Shown here in pieces: positions 17,877-27,403 of a DNA stretch of 64,000 nt (positions within the stretch are counted from its first letter, which is position 1; every line of letters starts with the position of its first letter). Below the pieces are notes generated by a model. It made no database searches. It was not told the origin of the DNA and saw nothing but the letters and a program-made list of their open reading frames with translations. A program made the translations under genes and the position numbers. The DNA is from Cyanobacteria bacterium FACHB-502 (GTDB taxonomy: Bacteria; Cyanobacteriota; Cyanobacteriia; Elainellales; Elainellaceae). The stretch is from the NCBI GenBank assembly GCA_014695325.1, contig JACJNZ010000058.1, positions 124,001-188,000 on the forward strand. Reading direction: 5' to 3'.

Positions 17877-18719
17877 ATGGAGTCAGAAATCGAGCTAGAA
17901 GTACAGGAAAGAACTTATTTGCGCCTATCGCAAGGACAGCTTCAGACGCTCTCAACCTGCCCGCGCAAATTTCAGCATCTCTATCTCGATCAGCTTGGCT
18001 TTCCGCCTACCCCTGAAGAGCAGGAGCGACTGACCTGGGGAAATCAGTTTCACCTGCTAATGCAGCAGGATCAAATGGGGCTGACCTTAAAGCCTTTGCC
18101 TCAAGCAACCCCTAAAATAAGCGAACAGGCAATGCAGCGATCGATCGAAGCATTCCGGCAGGCTGCCCCTGAGCTATTTGATCATCGTCCAGAAATCCTG
18201 CGCCTGAGCGAACATCGCCGCACCCTCCAGCTTTCCGATTACCTGCTGACCGTCATTTACGATCTGCTAATTCTGGAAGACGATCGCGCTCAAATCCTCG
18301 ACTGGAAAACCTATCCGCGCCCGCAAAATGCCCGTTGTCTGGAGCAGCACTGGCAGACCCGCCTCTATCTATTTGTGCTGGCAGAAACTAGCCACTATCC
18401 CCCCGATCGGCTTTCGATGACCTATTGGTACGTGCAGGCAGGCGACTTTGAAACGCCTCAACCCCAGTCACTGAATTACGCTTACTCGATCGCCCAACAT
18501 CGCCGCACTCAGAAAGACTTACTTCACTGGCTTGATCATTTGGCTCAATGGCTGGCGGCATACGATCGAGGGGAACTGCTGCCCCAAATCGAAGCGAAAA
18601 ACCCCTGTCAAACCTGCGCCTTTGCCTTACGCTGCCAGCGAGAATCAGACCGCGCTTCAACTCATCCTTTCCCAACCGTAGCTGAGATCGAGGAAGTTAG
18701 CCTGCACGGTGACGGATAG
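17877..18719 (+). CDS. PD-(D/E)XK nuclease with predicted 4Fe-4S cluster (Cas4/AddB-like)
   Basis: 280 residues, RecB-family nuclease fold (PDDEXK_1). The N-terminal SxxQLQTLSTCPRKFQHLYL is the usual first motif and its Cys28 pairs with C244-x2-C247-x5-C253 near the C-terminus, the split four-Cys arrangement of Cas4, AddB and Dna2. The catalytic core is ILDWKTY with Asp142 and Lys144. There is no helicase domain, no cas gene and no CRISPR array nearby, so a role in DNA repair or processing rather than adaptation is likely. It is 73 bases downstream of the fibrillin gene. Confidence 0.88.
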   Translation: MESEIELEVQERTYLRLSQGQLQTLSTCPRKFQHLYLDQLGFPPTPEEQERLTWGNQFHLLMQQDQMGLTLKPLPQATPKISEQAMQRSIEAFRQAAPELFDHRPEILRLSEHRRTLQLSDYLLTVIYDLLILEDDRAQILDWKTYPRPQNARCLEQHWQTRLYLFVLAETSHYPPDRLSMTYWYVQAGDFETPQPQSLNYAYSIAQHRRTQKDLLHWLDHLAQWLAAYDRGELLPQIEAKNPCQTCAFALRCQRESDRASTHPFPTVAEIEEVSLHGDG

Positions 18720-18944
18720 CCCGTTGTCGATTTGAGACGACTTTCAGGAGGATGTGCGCAAGGGAACAGATGAGAGTTGAGAGTTCCTGGGAGATCCTTC
18801 CTAGCCTTCCTTAAAAAGGGGAAAGCGAACCGATGCGGGTGTTCTTTTATAACCGATAAGCTACAACAAACCGATCGCCCTTTGGAATTGCTTCCTCAAA
18901 GACGATCGGCTATTTGCTGTGCTGATTTTATTGAAAGGAAATGC

Positions 18945-19064
18945 CTATGCTTCCCGACCCAGGAAGGTACGTACCTGCTTCAGGGCAGCCGCACCGATAT
19001 TAAAGGCAGCCCAGCTACCTGCAATCAGCACCGGAGCCAGAACAACTACTACACGCCAATCCAT
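18945..19064 (-). CDS. psbY: Photosystem II protein Y
   Basis: A 39-codon gene on the minus strand. The product begins [20 protein letters not shown] and continues with [10 protein letters not shown]; a single N-in membrane helix fits PsbY, a peripheral low-mass subunit at the cytochrome b559 side of photosystem II. GGAGG lies nine bases before ATG 19064. An inverted pair CCGATCG/CGATCGG downstream, followed by TTTGTT, may be a weak terminator. The convergent nuclease gene ends about 225 bases away. Confidence 0.92.
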   Translation of the reverse strand: MDWRVVVVLAPVLIAGSWAAFNIGAAALKQVRTFLGREA

Positions 19065-19151
19065 ATCGAAAGTCCTCCCTAAAGATTTATCAAAAATCTC
19101 TCATGATGAGATCTATTTTGCGGTCAATCGGCTTAATTTTCCAGACCTAAC

Positions 19152-19694
19152 TTAACAAAATCCTAAATCTGTTCCTCGACCTGCGTGAACCAGTGCCAGT
19201 TTCTCATATTTGCGGGCGTGTTCAATCAAGTCTTTTGCTTCGGTTTCGGACACTTCGCGCAGCACTTTTCCCGGTATGCCCACAACCAGCGATCGCGGTG
19301 GAACATCTTTGGTTACCACCGATCCAGCACCGATAATGCTGCCTGCCCCCACGCGTACCCGATCCAGCACGATCGCTCCAATGCCAATCAAACAGCCGCG
19401 CTCAATGTAGGCACTGTGAACCACAGCTCGATGTCCGATCGTGACAAACTCCTCCAGAACGGTCGGTTCACCCGGATCACCGTGTAAGATTGCGCCGTCT
19501 TGAATGTTGGTCGATCGCCCGATCGAAATTTGCTCTACGTCTCCTCGCACGACTGCCCCATACCAAATACTGACTCCAGGATGAAGTTCAACGCGACCCA
19601 TTACGGTAGCATTAGGAGCAATAAAGGCGGCTTGAGACAGGTCAGGGATATCCCAGATTGATGGACTTCCCTGAAAATCATCAGAATTGCTCAC
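19152..19694 (-). CDS. Gamma-class carbonic anhydrase-like hexapeptide protein
   Basis: 180 residues, left-handed beta-helix built of hexapeptide repeats ([16 protein letters not shown] and following). The three zinc-ligand His of gamma carbonic anhydrases are present as His71 (ILHGD), His88 (IGH) and His93 (VVHSAY). It may be an active carbonic anhydrase or one of the PaaY/YrdA-type relatives; in cyanobacteria the CcmM N-domain is homologous, but this protein lacks the RbcS-like repeats. The start is GTG 19694 with a GGGGG stretch upstream. Confidence 0.92.
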   Translation of the reverse strand: MSNSDDFQGSPSIWDIPDLSQAAFIAPNATVMGRVELHPGVSIWYGAVVRGDVEQISIGRSTNIQDGAILHGDPGEPTVLEEFVTIGHRAVVHSAYIERGCLIGIGAIVLDRVRVGAGSIIGAGSVVTKDVPPRSLVVGIPGKVLREVSETEAKDLIEHARKYEKLALVHAGRGTDLGFC

Positions 19695-19788
19695 TCGTCC
19701 CCCCTCTCAACAAACCTCTGAGAATACAGGGAGTATAATAGAGCCACTAGAATCGGCTCAAACTGCCCGTCCTAGTCGCATACCCCAA

Positions 19789-20298
19789 ATGATGAATACA
19801 GCTTTACAATATCCAATTTTCGGTCCCGAAATTCAGTGTCCCCACTGTCGGCAAACGATTCCGGCACTTACGCTGACGGATACTTATCTCTGTCAGCGAC
19901 ATGGCGCGTTTGAAGCCAATCCCAAAACGAACGAGCTGGTTCATCTCCAGTCTGGACGGCACTGGCGGCAGTGGAACAACGAATGGTATCGCCAGCATAC
20001 CCACCCTGACGGCATTCGCTTTGAAATTCATGAGGCACTCGATCGCCTCTACACGCAGGGCTATCGCGCCACTCGCGTTATTATTGCCCGTCGCTATAAA
20101 GATTTAATTAGCACTTACTTGGAGCGCAGCACCCCTTGGCGTGGTCAGCCGGATGCGCCCCGTCCGCGTCTCTATGGGTTGCCCGTCGAATTCAGTCCCG
20201 ATCCGGCAGAAGAACCCTGTTGGGACGTGATTAACTTCGACCTGGAAAAGGAACCCGGCGCGCCTGTCCGTTATCCCTACTTCCGTCTGTTTGAGTAG
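19789..20298 (+). CDS. TIGR02652 family conserved cyanobacterial protein
   Basis: About 169 residues from ATG 19789 (a second ATG follows immediately). It begins with a zinc-ribbon-like FGPEIQCPHCRQTIPALTLTDTYLCQRHGAFE, continues with HLQSGRHWRQWNNEWYRQHTHPDGIRFEIHEALDRLYTQGYRATRVIIARRY and ends with PVRYPYFRLFE. This arrangement is the cyanobacterial TIGR02652 family, function unknown. The Cys pair and the later Cys/His could bind a metal. An upstream extension in frame would overlap the carbonic anhydrase start and is less likely to be translated. Confidence 0.88.
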   Translation: MMNTALQYPIFGPEIQCPHCRQTIPALTLTDTYLCQRHGAFEANPKTNELVHLQSGRHWRQWNNEWYRQHTHPDGIRFEIHEALDRLYTQGYRATRVIIARRYKDLISTYLERSTPWRGQPDAPRPRLYGLPVEFSPDPAEEPCWDVINFDLEKEPGAPVRYPYFRLFE

Positions 20299-20318
20299 GA
20301 TTCTACGAATCTTGCCCT

Positions 20319-20765
20319 ATGCACCATGCCTCGATTCGCACGGCAAATATCTATCGGGCGATCGCCTTCTACGAGCAGCTTGGCTTTGAGGTCTGTGAAC
20401 GGTTCACAGCAGGAATCACGCTTGCCTGCTGGATGCAGGGTTTAGGCGGTCGAATCGAGCTGCTGCAAGTTCCCCAACCTCGTCCGGCGGCGGATGCGTT
20501 TGGCGACGAGCATTACACAGGCTACTATCACCTGTCGTTTGACCTGACTGGGTTGACCGATGACCTCCCGGTCTGGCTCGACCACTTGAAAGGCCAGTTT
20601 GACAAAGCAGTGTGTGATTCCGATCAGCTTCAGCCGCTCCAGGTTTTGCTAGAACCGACCCAGCAAATAATTGGCGATCGGGTGTACGAAGTTGCCTTTA
20701 TTGCGGATTCGGATGGTTTGCCTTTGGAGTTTCTCAGGATGATGTCTCAGCGCACAGGAGTATAG
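20319..20765 (+). CDS. VOC family protein (glyoxalase/bleomycin-resistance fold)
   Basis: 148 residues. The N-terminal pattern HHASIRTANIYRAIAFYEQLGFEVCERF and the C-terminal VYEVAFIADSDGLPLEFLRMM give the paired beta-alpha-beta-beta-beta modules of the VOC superfamily, with a His near the start and Glu near the end as possible metal ligands. Substrate unknown. It starts 20 bases after the TIGR02652 gene and is probably co-transcribed. Confidence 0.85.
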   Translation: MHHASIRTANIYRAIAFYEQLGFEVCERFTAGITLACWMQGLGGRIELLQVPQPRPAADAFGDEHYTGYYHLSFDLTGLTDDLPVWLDHLKGQFDKAVCDSDQLQPLQVLLEPTQQIIGDRVYEVAFIADSDGLPLEFLRMMSQRTGV

Positions 20766-20885
20766 CAAATTTTGCTCCAATGTTTAAAATTGTATTTAGC
20801 AGTGCTCCACTCAACCTTTGAGTTGGGCTAGTTTATAGTCATCCGCCAATTGATCTGTTTGCCCATTAACTTTCTCACTTTTTTT

Positions 20886-21065
20886 ATGGAATCTGGTAGT
20901 CAAGCAAGTGAACCTCCGGGACGAGCGGCTTTGCGAGTTGCAGATGTTGCTGGTACGCTCATCGCGCTCCTGACCCTTCTCACCCCGATTGTGACCATTG
21001 CTTATTTCTCCTCCGTCAATGCTCAGAGCTTACAATCGCCACCCATGACGGTAGAGAGCAAATAG
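20886..21065 (+). CDS. Small single-helix membrane protein, hypothetical
   Basis: 59 residues from ATG 20886. A polar N-terminus (MESGSQASEPPGRAALRVAD) is followed by one hydrophobic helix (VAGTLIALLTLLTPIVTIAYF) and a short polar tail. There is no good ribosome-binding site (the upstream bases are a T-run) and I do not recognise the family. Composition is protein-like, so I list it with reduced confidence. Confidence 0.5.
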   Translation: MESGSQASEPPGRAALRVADVAGTLIALLTLLTPIVTIAYFSSVNAQSLQSPPMTVESK

Positions 21066-21309
21066 GGTTCACCAGAGTTTATGCTTTGCGTTAGCGACAG
21101 CTTGCATTCGCCTGCTCGGACAGGCAGTGAAGCGGCTGGGCAAATCGCTCGTGTAAATCTCCTAGAGATCCCCTAGGGGAGATCCTGATGATTGCGGAAT
21201 CCCCTTCTCCCCTACAATGCTATCGAGGGACTTTTGCGCTTTCCCGGAGCTCAATACGAACTGCCGGAAAAGTGGAATGTCTCTGTACCCGTCGATTTGG
21301 AGATACGCT

Positions 21310-21819
21310 GTGGATTTATCGCGCATTCCCCCTCAGCCCAAGCCTGGACTGCTCAACATTTTGATCGAAATTCCGGGTGGCAGCAAGAACAAGTACGAAT
21401 TTGACAAAGATCTGAATGCCTTCGCGCTCGATCGCGTCCTCTATGCCTCGGTACAGTACCCCTTTGACTATGGCTTTGTGCCCAATACTCTGGCAGACGA
21501 TGGCGACCCGCTCGACGGTATGGTGATGATGGATCAGCCAACTTTTCCGGGCTGTATTATTGCGGCGCGTCCGATCGGAATGCTGGAAATGATTGACGGT
21601 GGCGATCGCGATGAGAAGATCCTCTGCGTGCCCGATAAAGACCCCCGCTATGCTGGAATCAAATCGCTCAAAGATGTTGCACCCCATCGGCTAGACGAGG
21701 TTGCTGAATTCTTTAGAACCTACAAAAATTTGGAGAAGAAAGTGACAGAAATCCTGGGCTGGAAAGACGTTGACCAGGTGATGCCGCTCGTCGAGCAGTG
21801 TATTCAGGCAGCAAAGTAG
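21310..21819 (+). CDS. ppa: Inorganic pyrophosphatase, family I
   Basis: 169 residues, soluble hexameric PPase type. It hydrolyses pyrophosphate released by biosynthesis. Conserved catalytic segments are visible: [39 protein letters not shown] and the [16 protein letters not shown] stretch with the metal-binding aspartates. The start is GTG 21310 ([11 protein letters not shown]), with GGAG at 21299-21302 and 7-base spacing; the open frame upstream is not part of the family. Confidence 0.96.
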   Translation: MDLSRIPPQPKPGLLNILIEIPGGSKNKYEFDKDLNAFALDRVLYASVQYPFDYGFVPNTLADDGDPLDGMVMMDQPTFPGCIIAARPIGMLEMIDGGDRDEKILCVPDKDPRYAGIKSLKDVAPHRLDEVAEFFRTYKNLEKKVTEILGWKDVDQVMPLVEQCIQAAK

Positions 21820-22204
21820 GCTTGAATTGGGTAGACCTTTAAGCAGGTAGACATTGATTAACCGTGGAATGTGCTGGCGTAGAATTGGGTCTAGATCGTC
21901 GCAGCGCACCACGCACCGGATTGATGCTCGGTCGTCCTTCTAACTGTTGGGCGGCTGAGCTGTTTTTGATCTAGATAAGCCAATTTTCAAACTGTACTAA
22001 TCATTCGATTTACGGCGCGATTTCAGCGGATTATTTTTTTCCAGGGTGTTTTAGCAAGCAATTGAAGTATCAGAGGCGATCGAGGGCATACTCTGGAGGA
22101 GGTAGCCTACAGGCTGCCCTACTACCGCTCTTGCCTCTGGATTTTTGTCTTAAAAATCTAGAATTGAATGACTCGCCCACGAAATTACTGAACCCTCACC
22201 TGCA
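21820..22204. other. Intergenic region ppa to MBL gene
   Basis: About 385 bases with no recognisable gene. A small inverted repeat TAGCCT-AC-AGGCTG lies near 22104; no T-run follows, so it is not a standard terminator. One weak open frame near 22062 has repetitive, unlikely composition. Confidence 0.4.
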
Positions 22205-23134
22205 ATGTCAGTCGTTGATCCGTCTGATCGTCGCACGTTACAGCCGCTCGATAGCAAACAGCCCAGTAGTGCCGAAGCGTTAACGGTACGGTTTTGGGGT
22301 GTGCGAGGCGAAGTGCCTACACCAGGAAATGACATGGTCGGCTATGGCGGCAACACTGCCTGTGTAGAGCTAAGAGTAGGTCAAGAGCGGCTGATTTTTG
22401 ATGGAGGTACGGGGCTGCGCGTTTTAGGCAAACAAATTCTTCAGGAGATGCCAGTTCGGGCGCATCTCTTTTTTACGCACACCCACTGGGATAGGATTCA
22501 GGGGTTTCCTTTTTTTCAGCCCGCCTATCTGGAAGGCAACGGCTTTGAGATATACGGAGCAGTCGCGCAGAATGGGGCATCGATCAAGCAACGGCTTTCT
22601 GATCAGATGCTTCGTCCTAATTTTTCGATTCCGCTGCAAATGATGCGATCGGAACTGCGGTTTCACGACATCTCGCCCGGTCAAGTCATCTCGATCGACA
22701 AAGAAATTCAGGTCGAGTCCCTATTTATCAACCGCTCGACGGGTGGCTTAGGCTATCGCGTGACCTGGAGAGGGCGTACCGTGGTCTACGCAACCGATAT
22801 TGAACCCGACTGCGAGCATATTGAGCAGAGCTTACAATACCTGGCACAGGAAGCCGATTTGCTGATTTTTGATGTAGCAGGCTCAGACTATACTACCTTG
22901 CCTCAGCAGACCCCAGAAAACCGTTTTGCCGATCGGCTCGACGAGCAGCAGATCAAGCTCTGGACAGCAGGAATTCAGGTTGCGATCGCAGTACAGGTCA
23001 AACAAGTTGTTCTGTTTCACTATGATCCTGGACATGATGACTCTGTCCTGGCTCAAATCGAGGCATCGATTCAGGCTCAATTTCCTGATGTGCAGCTTGC
23101 CCGAGAAGGCATGGTGCTAATCATTGGGAGTTGA
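22205..23134 (+). CDS. MBL-fold hydrolase (RNase Z/PhnP-like) with altered metal motif
   Basis: 309 residues. FWGVRGEVPTPG near the start, YGGNTACVEL and FDGGTGLRVLG are typical of the cyanobacterial PF12706-type family, and the late FHYDPGHDD retains His. The central motif reads H92-T-H94-W-D96-R97, so the second His of HxHxDH is replaced by Arg. This may abolish one metal site or reflect a subfamily rule. RNase Z-like and PDE-like members exist; no substrate can be assigned. Confidence 0.85.
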   Translation: MSVVDPSDRRTLQPLDSKQPSSAEALTVRFWGVRGEVPTPGNDMVGYGGNTACVELRVGQERLIFDGGTGLRVLGKQILQEMPVRAHLFFTHTHWDRIQGFPFFQPAYLEGNGFEIYGAVAQNGASIKQRLSDQMLRPNFSIPLQMMRSELRFHDISPGQVISIDKEIQVESLFINRSTGGLGYRVTWRGRTVVYATDIEPDCEHIEQSLQYLAQEADLLIFDVAGSDYTTLPQQTPENRFADRLDEQQIKLWTAGIQVAIAVQVKQVVLFHYDPGHDDSVLAQIEASIQAQFPDVQLAREGMVLIIGS

Positions 23135-23187
23135 CCCTGGGTTGACCAGAGGTTGACCGCTCAATGCAGTCTCTTCTGGCAACCCGT

Positions 23188-23574
23188 CTACGCTTGGAGC
23201 GGAGCAAGAATTTTCAGCGCGATCTGGAAGACAAGGATCAGCAGCGGAAAGGCAATTCCTAATAGTCCTAGCCAGCTTAATACTTGAGATGTAAGCTTCA
23301 GCCTTCGCTTTCGCTTTCGGGGAGTGCCAGGGGTGGTCGGGGTTAGGGCAATCTGAGTACTACTTGCCATCAAACAGGCACCGCCAAGCCCAAGCAAAAT
23401 ACTCAGCACAAATAATTTCTGAGGCTGAATTGCTACTGGGGTAACTGAAATTGCAGACACGATCGCAAAGCAAACGATTTGGAGAATCAACCAGATTCCC
23501 AGGCAAATCACGAAATCGTGCTGAACGGGATTTCGCGGGAGAAATCGCCTCTGACGTGAGAGAAATTGCTTCAT
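23188..23574 (-). CDS. Hypothetical membrane protein, three predicted helices
   Basis: 128 residues. Hydrophobic helices at about 20-45 (DFVICLGIWLILQIVCFAIVSAI), 53-75 (LFVLSILLGLGGACLMASS) and 97-122 (VLSWLGLLGIAFPLLILVFQIAL), separated by a basic loop PRKRKRRLK. The positive-inside pattern places the basic loop in the cytosol. I do not recognise the family with certainty; it resembles small uncharacterised cyanobacterial membrane proteins. Convergent with the preceding MBL gene. Confidence 0.75.
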   Translation of the reverse strand: MKQFLSRQRRFLPRNPVQHDFVICLGIWLILQIVCFAIVSAISVTPVAIQPQKLFVLSILLGLGGACLMASSTQIALTPTTPGTPRKRKRRLKLTSQVLSWLGLLGIAFPLLILVFQIALKILAPLQA

Positions 23575-23709
23575 AAAAGGTTAAAAGAGCAGATGAATTA
23601 ACCCTGCTGGCTTCCGTTGATTAATTTAGTCTGTTCCTGCCCACTAAGTAAACTTTAATTGCCGTTTTGTCCTGCTCTCCGATAGACTCTGTTAGCCTGC
23701 ATAAATAAG

Positions 23710-23741
23710 CCTTATGTCTTTAATACCTTATGTCTTTAATA
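23710..23741. repeat. Perfect tandem duplication of a 16-mer
   Basis: CCTTATGTCTTTAATA occurs at 23710-23725 and again at 23726-23741 without mismatch, between two divergent genes. Its perfection suggests a recent duplication of the same class as other spacer repeats in this window. Confidence 0.9.
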
Positions 23742-23820
23742 GAGGCTAAGCGATTTTTGCGAACTCGTGACGCTTCCTGCGTTCAGTCCATAAGTTTTAA
23801 TTAGCAAATCTGCTGTCTCT

Positions 23821-24186
23821 ATGACTGTCGGTGTCCCCTGCCCCTATTGCAAGAAATTTTTCATTGTCCTTATGCGGCACTACTGCTATAGCTGGATCGA
23901 AAACTGGTGCAAGGAAAACGGTTGGACTGACCTATTTGTGGTGGATCGGAACGAATATTGGGCGTTCCCGCCTTTTGGGGTGATGCCGCTGCCGATCCCA
24001 AGTCAAACGCTTCGCACTCTAAAACAGCAGCATGGGTTTAGCCCGGATGAGCGACGCTGGTGCTCGATCGCCGTTGGAGCTACACTACTTGCATCGATCG
24101 CGAGCTATTGGTTGCAATGCCCGATGCCGCTTGTAGGTGCTTTTGCGCTGGGGGCGGTCACCGTGGCCCAGCTTGAGGAAGATTAA
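23821..24186 (+). CDS. Hypothetical Cys-rich protein with C-terminal membrane segment
   Basis: 121 residues from ATG 23821. It begins VPCPYCKKFF with a CxxC pair, has further Cys at YCYSWIENWC, and then a hydrophobic region (IAVGATLLASIASYWLQCPMPLVGAFALGAVTV) that could form one or two helices. I do not recognise the family. The N-terminal CxxC and following Cys could form a zinc site. Confidence 0.7.
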   Translation: MTVGVPCPYCKKFFIVLMRHYCYSWIENWCKENGWTDLFVVDRNEYWAFPPFGVMPLPIPSQTLRTLKQQHGFSPDERRWCSIAVGATLLASIASYWLQCPMPLVGAFALGAVTVAQLEED

Positions 24187-24331
24187 AATTCAGAGAAAGA
24201 ATTCAAACGTTGTATGTCGTATTCCTCAGTGTCCCAGTATCGCGATCGTGCGGTAGCCTGGGACATTTACTTTTTTGTGTTTTTGTGACAGGTTTCGTGT
24301 GAAACAGGCGGTACGTTCCAGGAAACAGGTT

Positions 24332-25015
24332 TCAGGAAGCAGGACTGAGGGGCAAATCGGCGGTCTTGTCAAATTCACCTGCTCGGTCTGAAGCAGGCAG
24401 CCGATCCAGGTAAACCGCAGCAATATCTTGAGGTAACGCCGCTTCCAGAATTTGATGGCTTTCCTCAATCTGTCGCCGCACTTCAGCCGGAGCAATAATT
24501 TGTCCTTCTGCTTGCAGGTAGGCGGCAATCCGAGTTTCGCTCCAGTGAAAAGTCTGCGACAGCAGCAGCATGAGTCGCTGGGCGGGCTGAAGCTGTTCTA
24601 ATGCCTGCTCCACAAAGCACCAAAGCGGGGGCGAGGCTTCCCGCAGGGAATATTGGATCGACTCTACAGGCGGCAGCTCAACACGATTAATGCAAATTGC
24701 CGTAACCTGAATTAGCCAGCTTTGCAGCGTCGGGTTTTCGGCTTCGGGGGAGTTTTGGAAGTGCAAGTTCAAACCACCCAGTTCGTAATAAAGATGTCGC
24801 CAGGTAATGGCAAACAGATAATCTGCTTGGGCAGGCGATCGAACCGAGTGATGGATCAGAGAATAGACGATCGGGCTGTAGCGGCAAAAGATTGCCAAAA
24901 AATATTTCCCGGCGTCGGGGTGTCGCTGAAACAAAACCAGCAGTTCTTGATCGCTGTGGTGCTCCAGGGAAGTGACGATCGCGTGATTGCATTCAGGAAA
25001 CTTTGGAATCTGCAC
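24332..25015 (-). CDS. ECF-like RNA polymerase sigma factor (divergent)
   Basis: 227 residues. The N-terminal part (DQELLVLFQRHPDAGKYFLAIFCRYSPIVYSLIHH) looks like sigma-70 region 2.1-2.2, and the segment LQPAQRLMLLLSQTFHWSETRIAAYLQAEGQIIAPAEVRRQIEESHQIL like region 4 with its helix-turn-helix. Both are divergent from group IV sigma factors, so function as a sigma factor is inferred. No anti-sigma gene is adjacent. The start is GTG 25015. It faces away from the ndh operon across a 443-base spacer. Confidence 0.65.
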   Translation of the reverse strand: MQIPKFPECNHAIVTSLEHHSDQELLVLFQRHPDAGKYFLAIFCRYSPIVYSLIHHSVRSPAQADYLFAITWRHLYYELGGLNLHFQNSPEAENPTLQSWLIQVTAICINRVELPPVESIQYSLREASPPLWCFVEQALEQLQPAQRLMLLLSQTFHWSETRIAAYLQAEGQIIAPAEVRRQIEESHQILEAALPQDIAAVYLDRLPASDRAGEFDKTADLPLSPAS

Positions 25016-25458
25016 AGTTCTTTACCCCACTCTTTACCCCATACAGGCAGGTGACAGCATTTTTTGCACCTTCAGGTTTTTTGCACTTGGTTTTTTGCAC
25101 TTTTAGAAAAATTGCGGCAGCATCCTGCCAGCACATCATAACCAAGTCCGGCAAAATTTAGCGACAATCATGGCGTAAATAATTGATTCTGTCTAGGTGG
25201 GTCGGGGGACAACGCACAAAACGTATTAAGGCAAGCTTATCCTAGCCATAGGTATTCTTCTCGATCGCGCTTCAATTTCCATATCCTCACAGCGATATAC
25301 TGAAGCTGTAGGTTTTGCGAAAAATCTTCATGAAGTTGGCGATGTTTCCCTTTGGAACAGTGGAGGCTGCTGCATCACGGGTTGTCGTATCGAGAGAAGC
25401 CCGGTCTAGCCGACTAAATTAGCTGTAGTTGCCCTATTCGTAGCAATTAGCGAAGCCC
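25016..25458. other. Leader/promoter region of the ndhA operon with TTTTTTGCACTT repeats
   Basis: The spacer has three copies of TTTTTTGCAC(C/T)T at 25060-25072, 25077-25088 and 25091-25102, next to a TTTACCCCA pair at the start. A 30-codon frame (25330-25422, MKLAMFPFGTVEAA...) ends 37 bases before ndhA and could be an upstream peptide or chance. No tRNA or riboswitch is recognised. Confidence 0.45.
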
Positions 25459-26577
25459 ATGAGTTCAGGAATTGATTTGCAAGCAAGTTTTATCCAGCTA
25501 ACCACGGATTTCGGTTTGTCTCCCAGTATTGCCAAGCTGCTGTGGATTCCCCTGCCGTCGATCCTGCTGTTAGTTGGTGCCACATTTGGCGTCCTTGTCA
25601 CCACCTGGCTAGAACGAAAAATTTCCGCCGCCGCCCAACAGCGAATTGGTCCTGAGTTTGCGGGTCCGTTTGGAATGTTGATTCCAGTCGCAGACGGTCT
25701 GAAACTGCTGGTGAAAGAAGACATCATCCCCTCCAGGTCTGACTCGATTCTCTTCACGCTTGGACCTGTGCTGGTGGTGGTTCCCGTCTTCCTCTCCTTT
25801 TTGATCGTGCCCTTCGGACAAAACCTGCAAATCACCGATTTGGGAATTGGCATTTTTCTCTGGATATCGCTGTCGAGCATTGCGCCGATCGGTCTACTGA
25901 TGGCAGGCTACGCCTCCAATAACAAATACTCACTGTTGGGTGGGCTGCGGGCGGCCGCGCAATCAATTAGCTATGAACTGCCTCTGGCGCTGTCGGTGCT
26001 GGCAGTGGTGCTGATGTCGAATTCGCTTAGCACAATCGACATTGTGCAGCAGCAGGCGGGCTACGGGATTCTCGGCTGGAACGTCTGGCGGCAGCCGCTT
26101 GGCTTCATTATCTTCTGGATTGCAGCACTGGCAGAGTGTGAGCGATTGCCCTTTGACCTGCCCGAAGCCGAAGAAGAACTGGTTGCCGGATATCAGACCG
26201 AGTATGCAGGCATGAAGTTTGGGCTGTTTTACCTGGGGTCTTACGTCAACTTAGTGCTATCGGCTCTGCTGTTTGCGGTGCTGTATCTAGGCGGCTGGGA
26301 GTTCATTATCCCGGTTGGGGTGTTAGCAAACTGGATCGGCGTCAGCGAAACGACTCCTTGGCTGCAAGTTCTGACTGGGACGCTGGGCATTGTGATGACC
26401 GTTTTCAAGGCGTATCTGCTGATCTTCCTGGCAATTTTGCTGCGCTGGACAGTTCCCCGTGTGCGAATTGACCAACTCCTTGACCTGGGCTGGAAGTTTC
26501 TGCTGCCTGTTTCGCTAGTGAACCTGCTGCTTACGGCTGGGCTAAAGCTGGCGTTCCCAATGGCGTTTGGTGGCTAA
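25459..26577 (+). CDS. ndhA: NAD(P)H-quinone oxidoreductase subunit 1 (NdhA)
   Basis: 372 residues, eight or nine membrane helices; the NuoH homologue that forms the membrane arm near the quinone-binding cavity of NDH-1. Signatures are [21 protein letters not shown] and the acidic loop [23 protein letters not shown]. First of four ndh genes in the usual cyanobacterial order A-I-G-E. NDH-1 takes electrons from ferredoxin for respiration, cyclic flow and CO2 uptake in thylakoids. Confidence 0.98.
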   Translation: MSSGIDLQASFIQLTTDFGLSPSIAKLLWIPLPSILLLVGATFGVLVTTWLERKISAAAQQRIGPEFAGPFGMLIPVADGLKLLVKEDIIPSRSDSILFTLGPVLVVVPVFLSFLIVPFGQNLQITDLGIGIFLWISLSSIAPIGLLMAGYASNNKYSLLGGLRAAAQSISYELPLALSVLAVVLMSNSLSTIDIVQQQAGYGILGWNVWRQPLGFIIFWIAALAECERLPFDLPEAEEELVAGYQTEYAGMKFGLFYLGSYVNLVLSALLFAVLYLGGWEFIIPVGVLANWIGVSETTPWLQVLTGTLGIVMTVFKAYLLIFLAILLRWTVPRVRIDQLLDLGWKFLLPVSLVNLLLTAGLKLAFPMAFGG

Positions 26578-26703
26578 GCTGGATTGGGGGTTAAGTCTTG
26601 CGGGTTCAAGTTCTACCCTGTTTTGATAAACTTCATCCCGATCGCCCCAATTCCCTACCATTGCAATCCCTGAAATTCAGAAATTCAACCTTTATCCAAA
26701 ACT

Positions 26704-27291
26704 ATGCTGAAGTTTCTTAAGCAAGTTGGCGACTATACAAAAGAAGCGATTCAGGCTGCGAAATATATCGGTCAGGGCTTATCCGTTACCTTTGACCACA
26801 TGCAGCGTCGCCCAATCACGGTTCAGTATCCCTACGAAAAACTGATTCCCTCAGAGCGTTTTCGGGGACGGATTCACTTTGAGTTTGATAAGTGTATTTC
26901 CTGCGAAGTTTGCGTTCGCGTGTGCCCGATCAACCTGCCCGTGGTGGATTGGGAGTTTAACAAGGAAACCAAGAAGAAGAAGCTCAATCACTACAGCATT
27001 GACTTCGGAGTTTGCATTTTCTGTGGCAACTGTGTTGAATACTGCCCAACGAACTGCCTCTCAATGACCGAAGAGTACGAGCTGTGTACTTACGATCGCC
27101 ACGAACTCAACTTCGACAACGTGGCAATGGGACGACTGCCTGCTAACGTGACCCAGAACCCAATGGTGACGCCGCTGCGAGAGCTGGTTTATCTGCCCCA
27201 GGGCGTGATGGATCCCCACGGTCTGCCCGATGGCTCAAATCGAGCCGGAAAACTGCCTGCGGAAATTCTGGAAGAGGCGGAAGCTAAGTAA
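26704..27291 (+). CDS. ndhI: NAD(P)H-quinone oxidoreductase subunit I (NdhI)
   Basis: 195 residues, the TYKY-type ferredoxin subunit of the peripheral arm. Two 4Fe-4S motifs are intact: [12 protein letters not shown] and [12 protein letters not shown]. The N-terminal amphipathic segment ([29 protein letters not shown]) is typical and attaches the subunit to the membrane arm. It lies 126 bases after ndhA. Confidence 0.98.
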   Translation: MLKFLKQVGDYTKEAIQAAKYIGQGLSVTFDHMQRRPITVQYPYEKLIPSERFRGRIHFEFDKCISCEVCVRVCPINLPVVDWEFNKETKKKKLNHYSIDFGVCIFCGNCVEYCPTNCLSMTEEYELCTYDRHELNFDNVAMGRLPANVTQNPMVTPLRELVYLPQGVMDPHGLPDGSNRAGKLPAEILEEAEAK

Positions 27292-27403
27292 TCAATCAAG
27301 TAACCAATACAGTTAGTGGGCGGCAGTTTCGCGCCAATGAGTGGTGATTGCTTCCCCGCTACTATCTTCGATCGAGCTACTGTGACTATGGGAGGTTCAT
27401 AAC

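Noticed and set aside
17877-18719. Reading the PD-(D/E)XK Fe-S nuclease as Cas4 of a CRISPR locus.
   Set aside because: No repeat array or other cas gene is present in the window; stand-alone RecB-family nucleases of this type are common.
21192-21404. Open frame overlapping the start of the pyrophosphatase.
   Set aside because: It is in another frame from the pyrophosphatase, has no family resemblance and overlaps its translated start.
24291-24305. GTTTC-gtgt-GAAAC hairpin as terminator.
   Set aside because: The stem is only five base pairs and no T-run follows on either strand.
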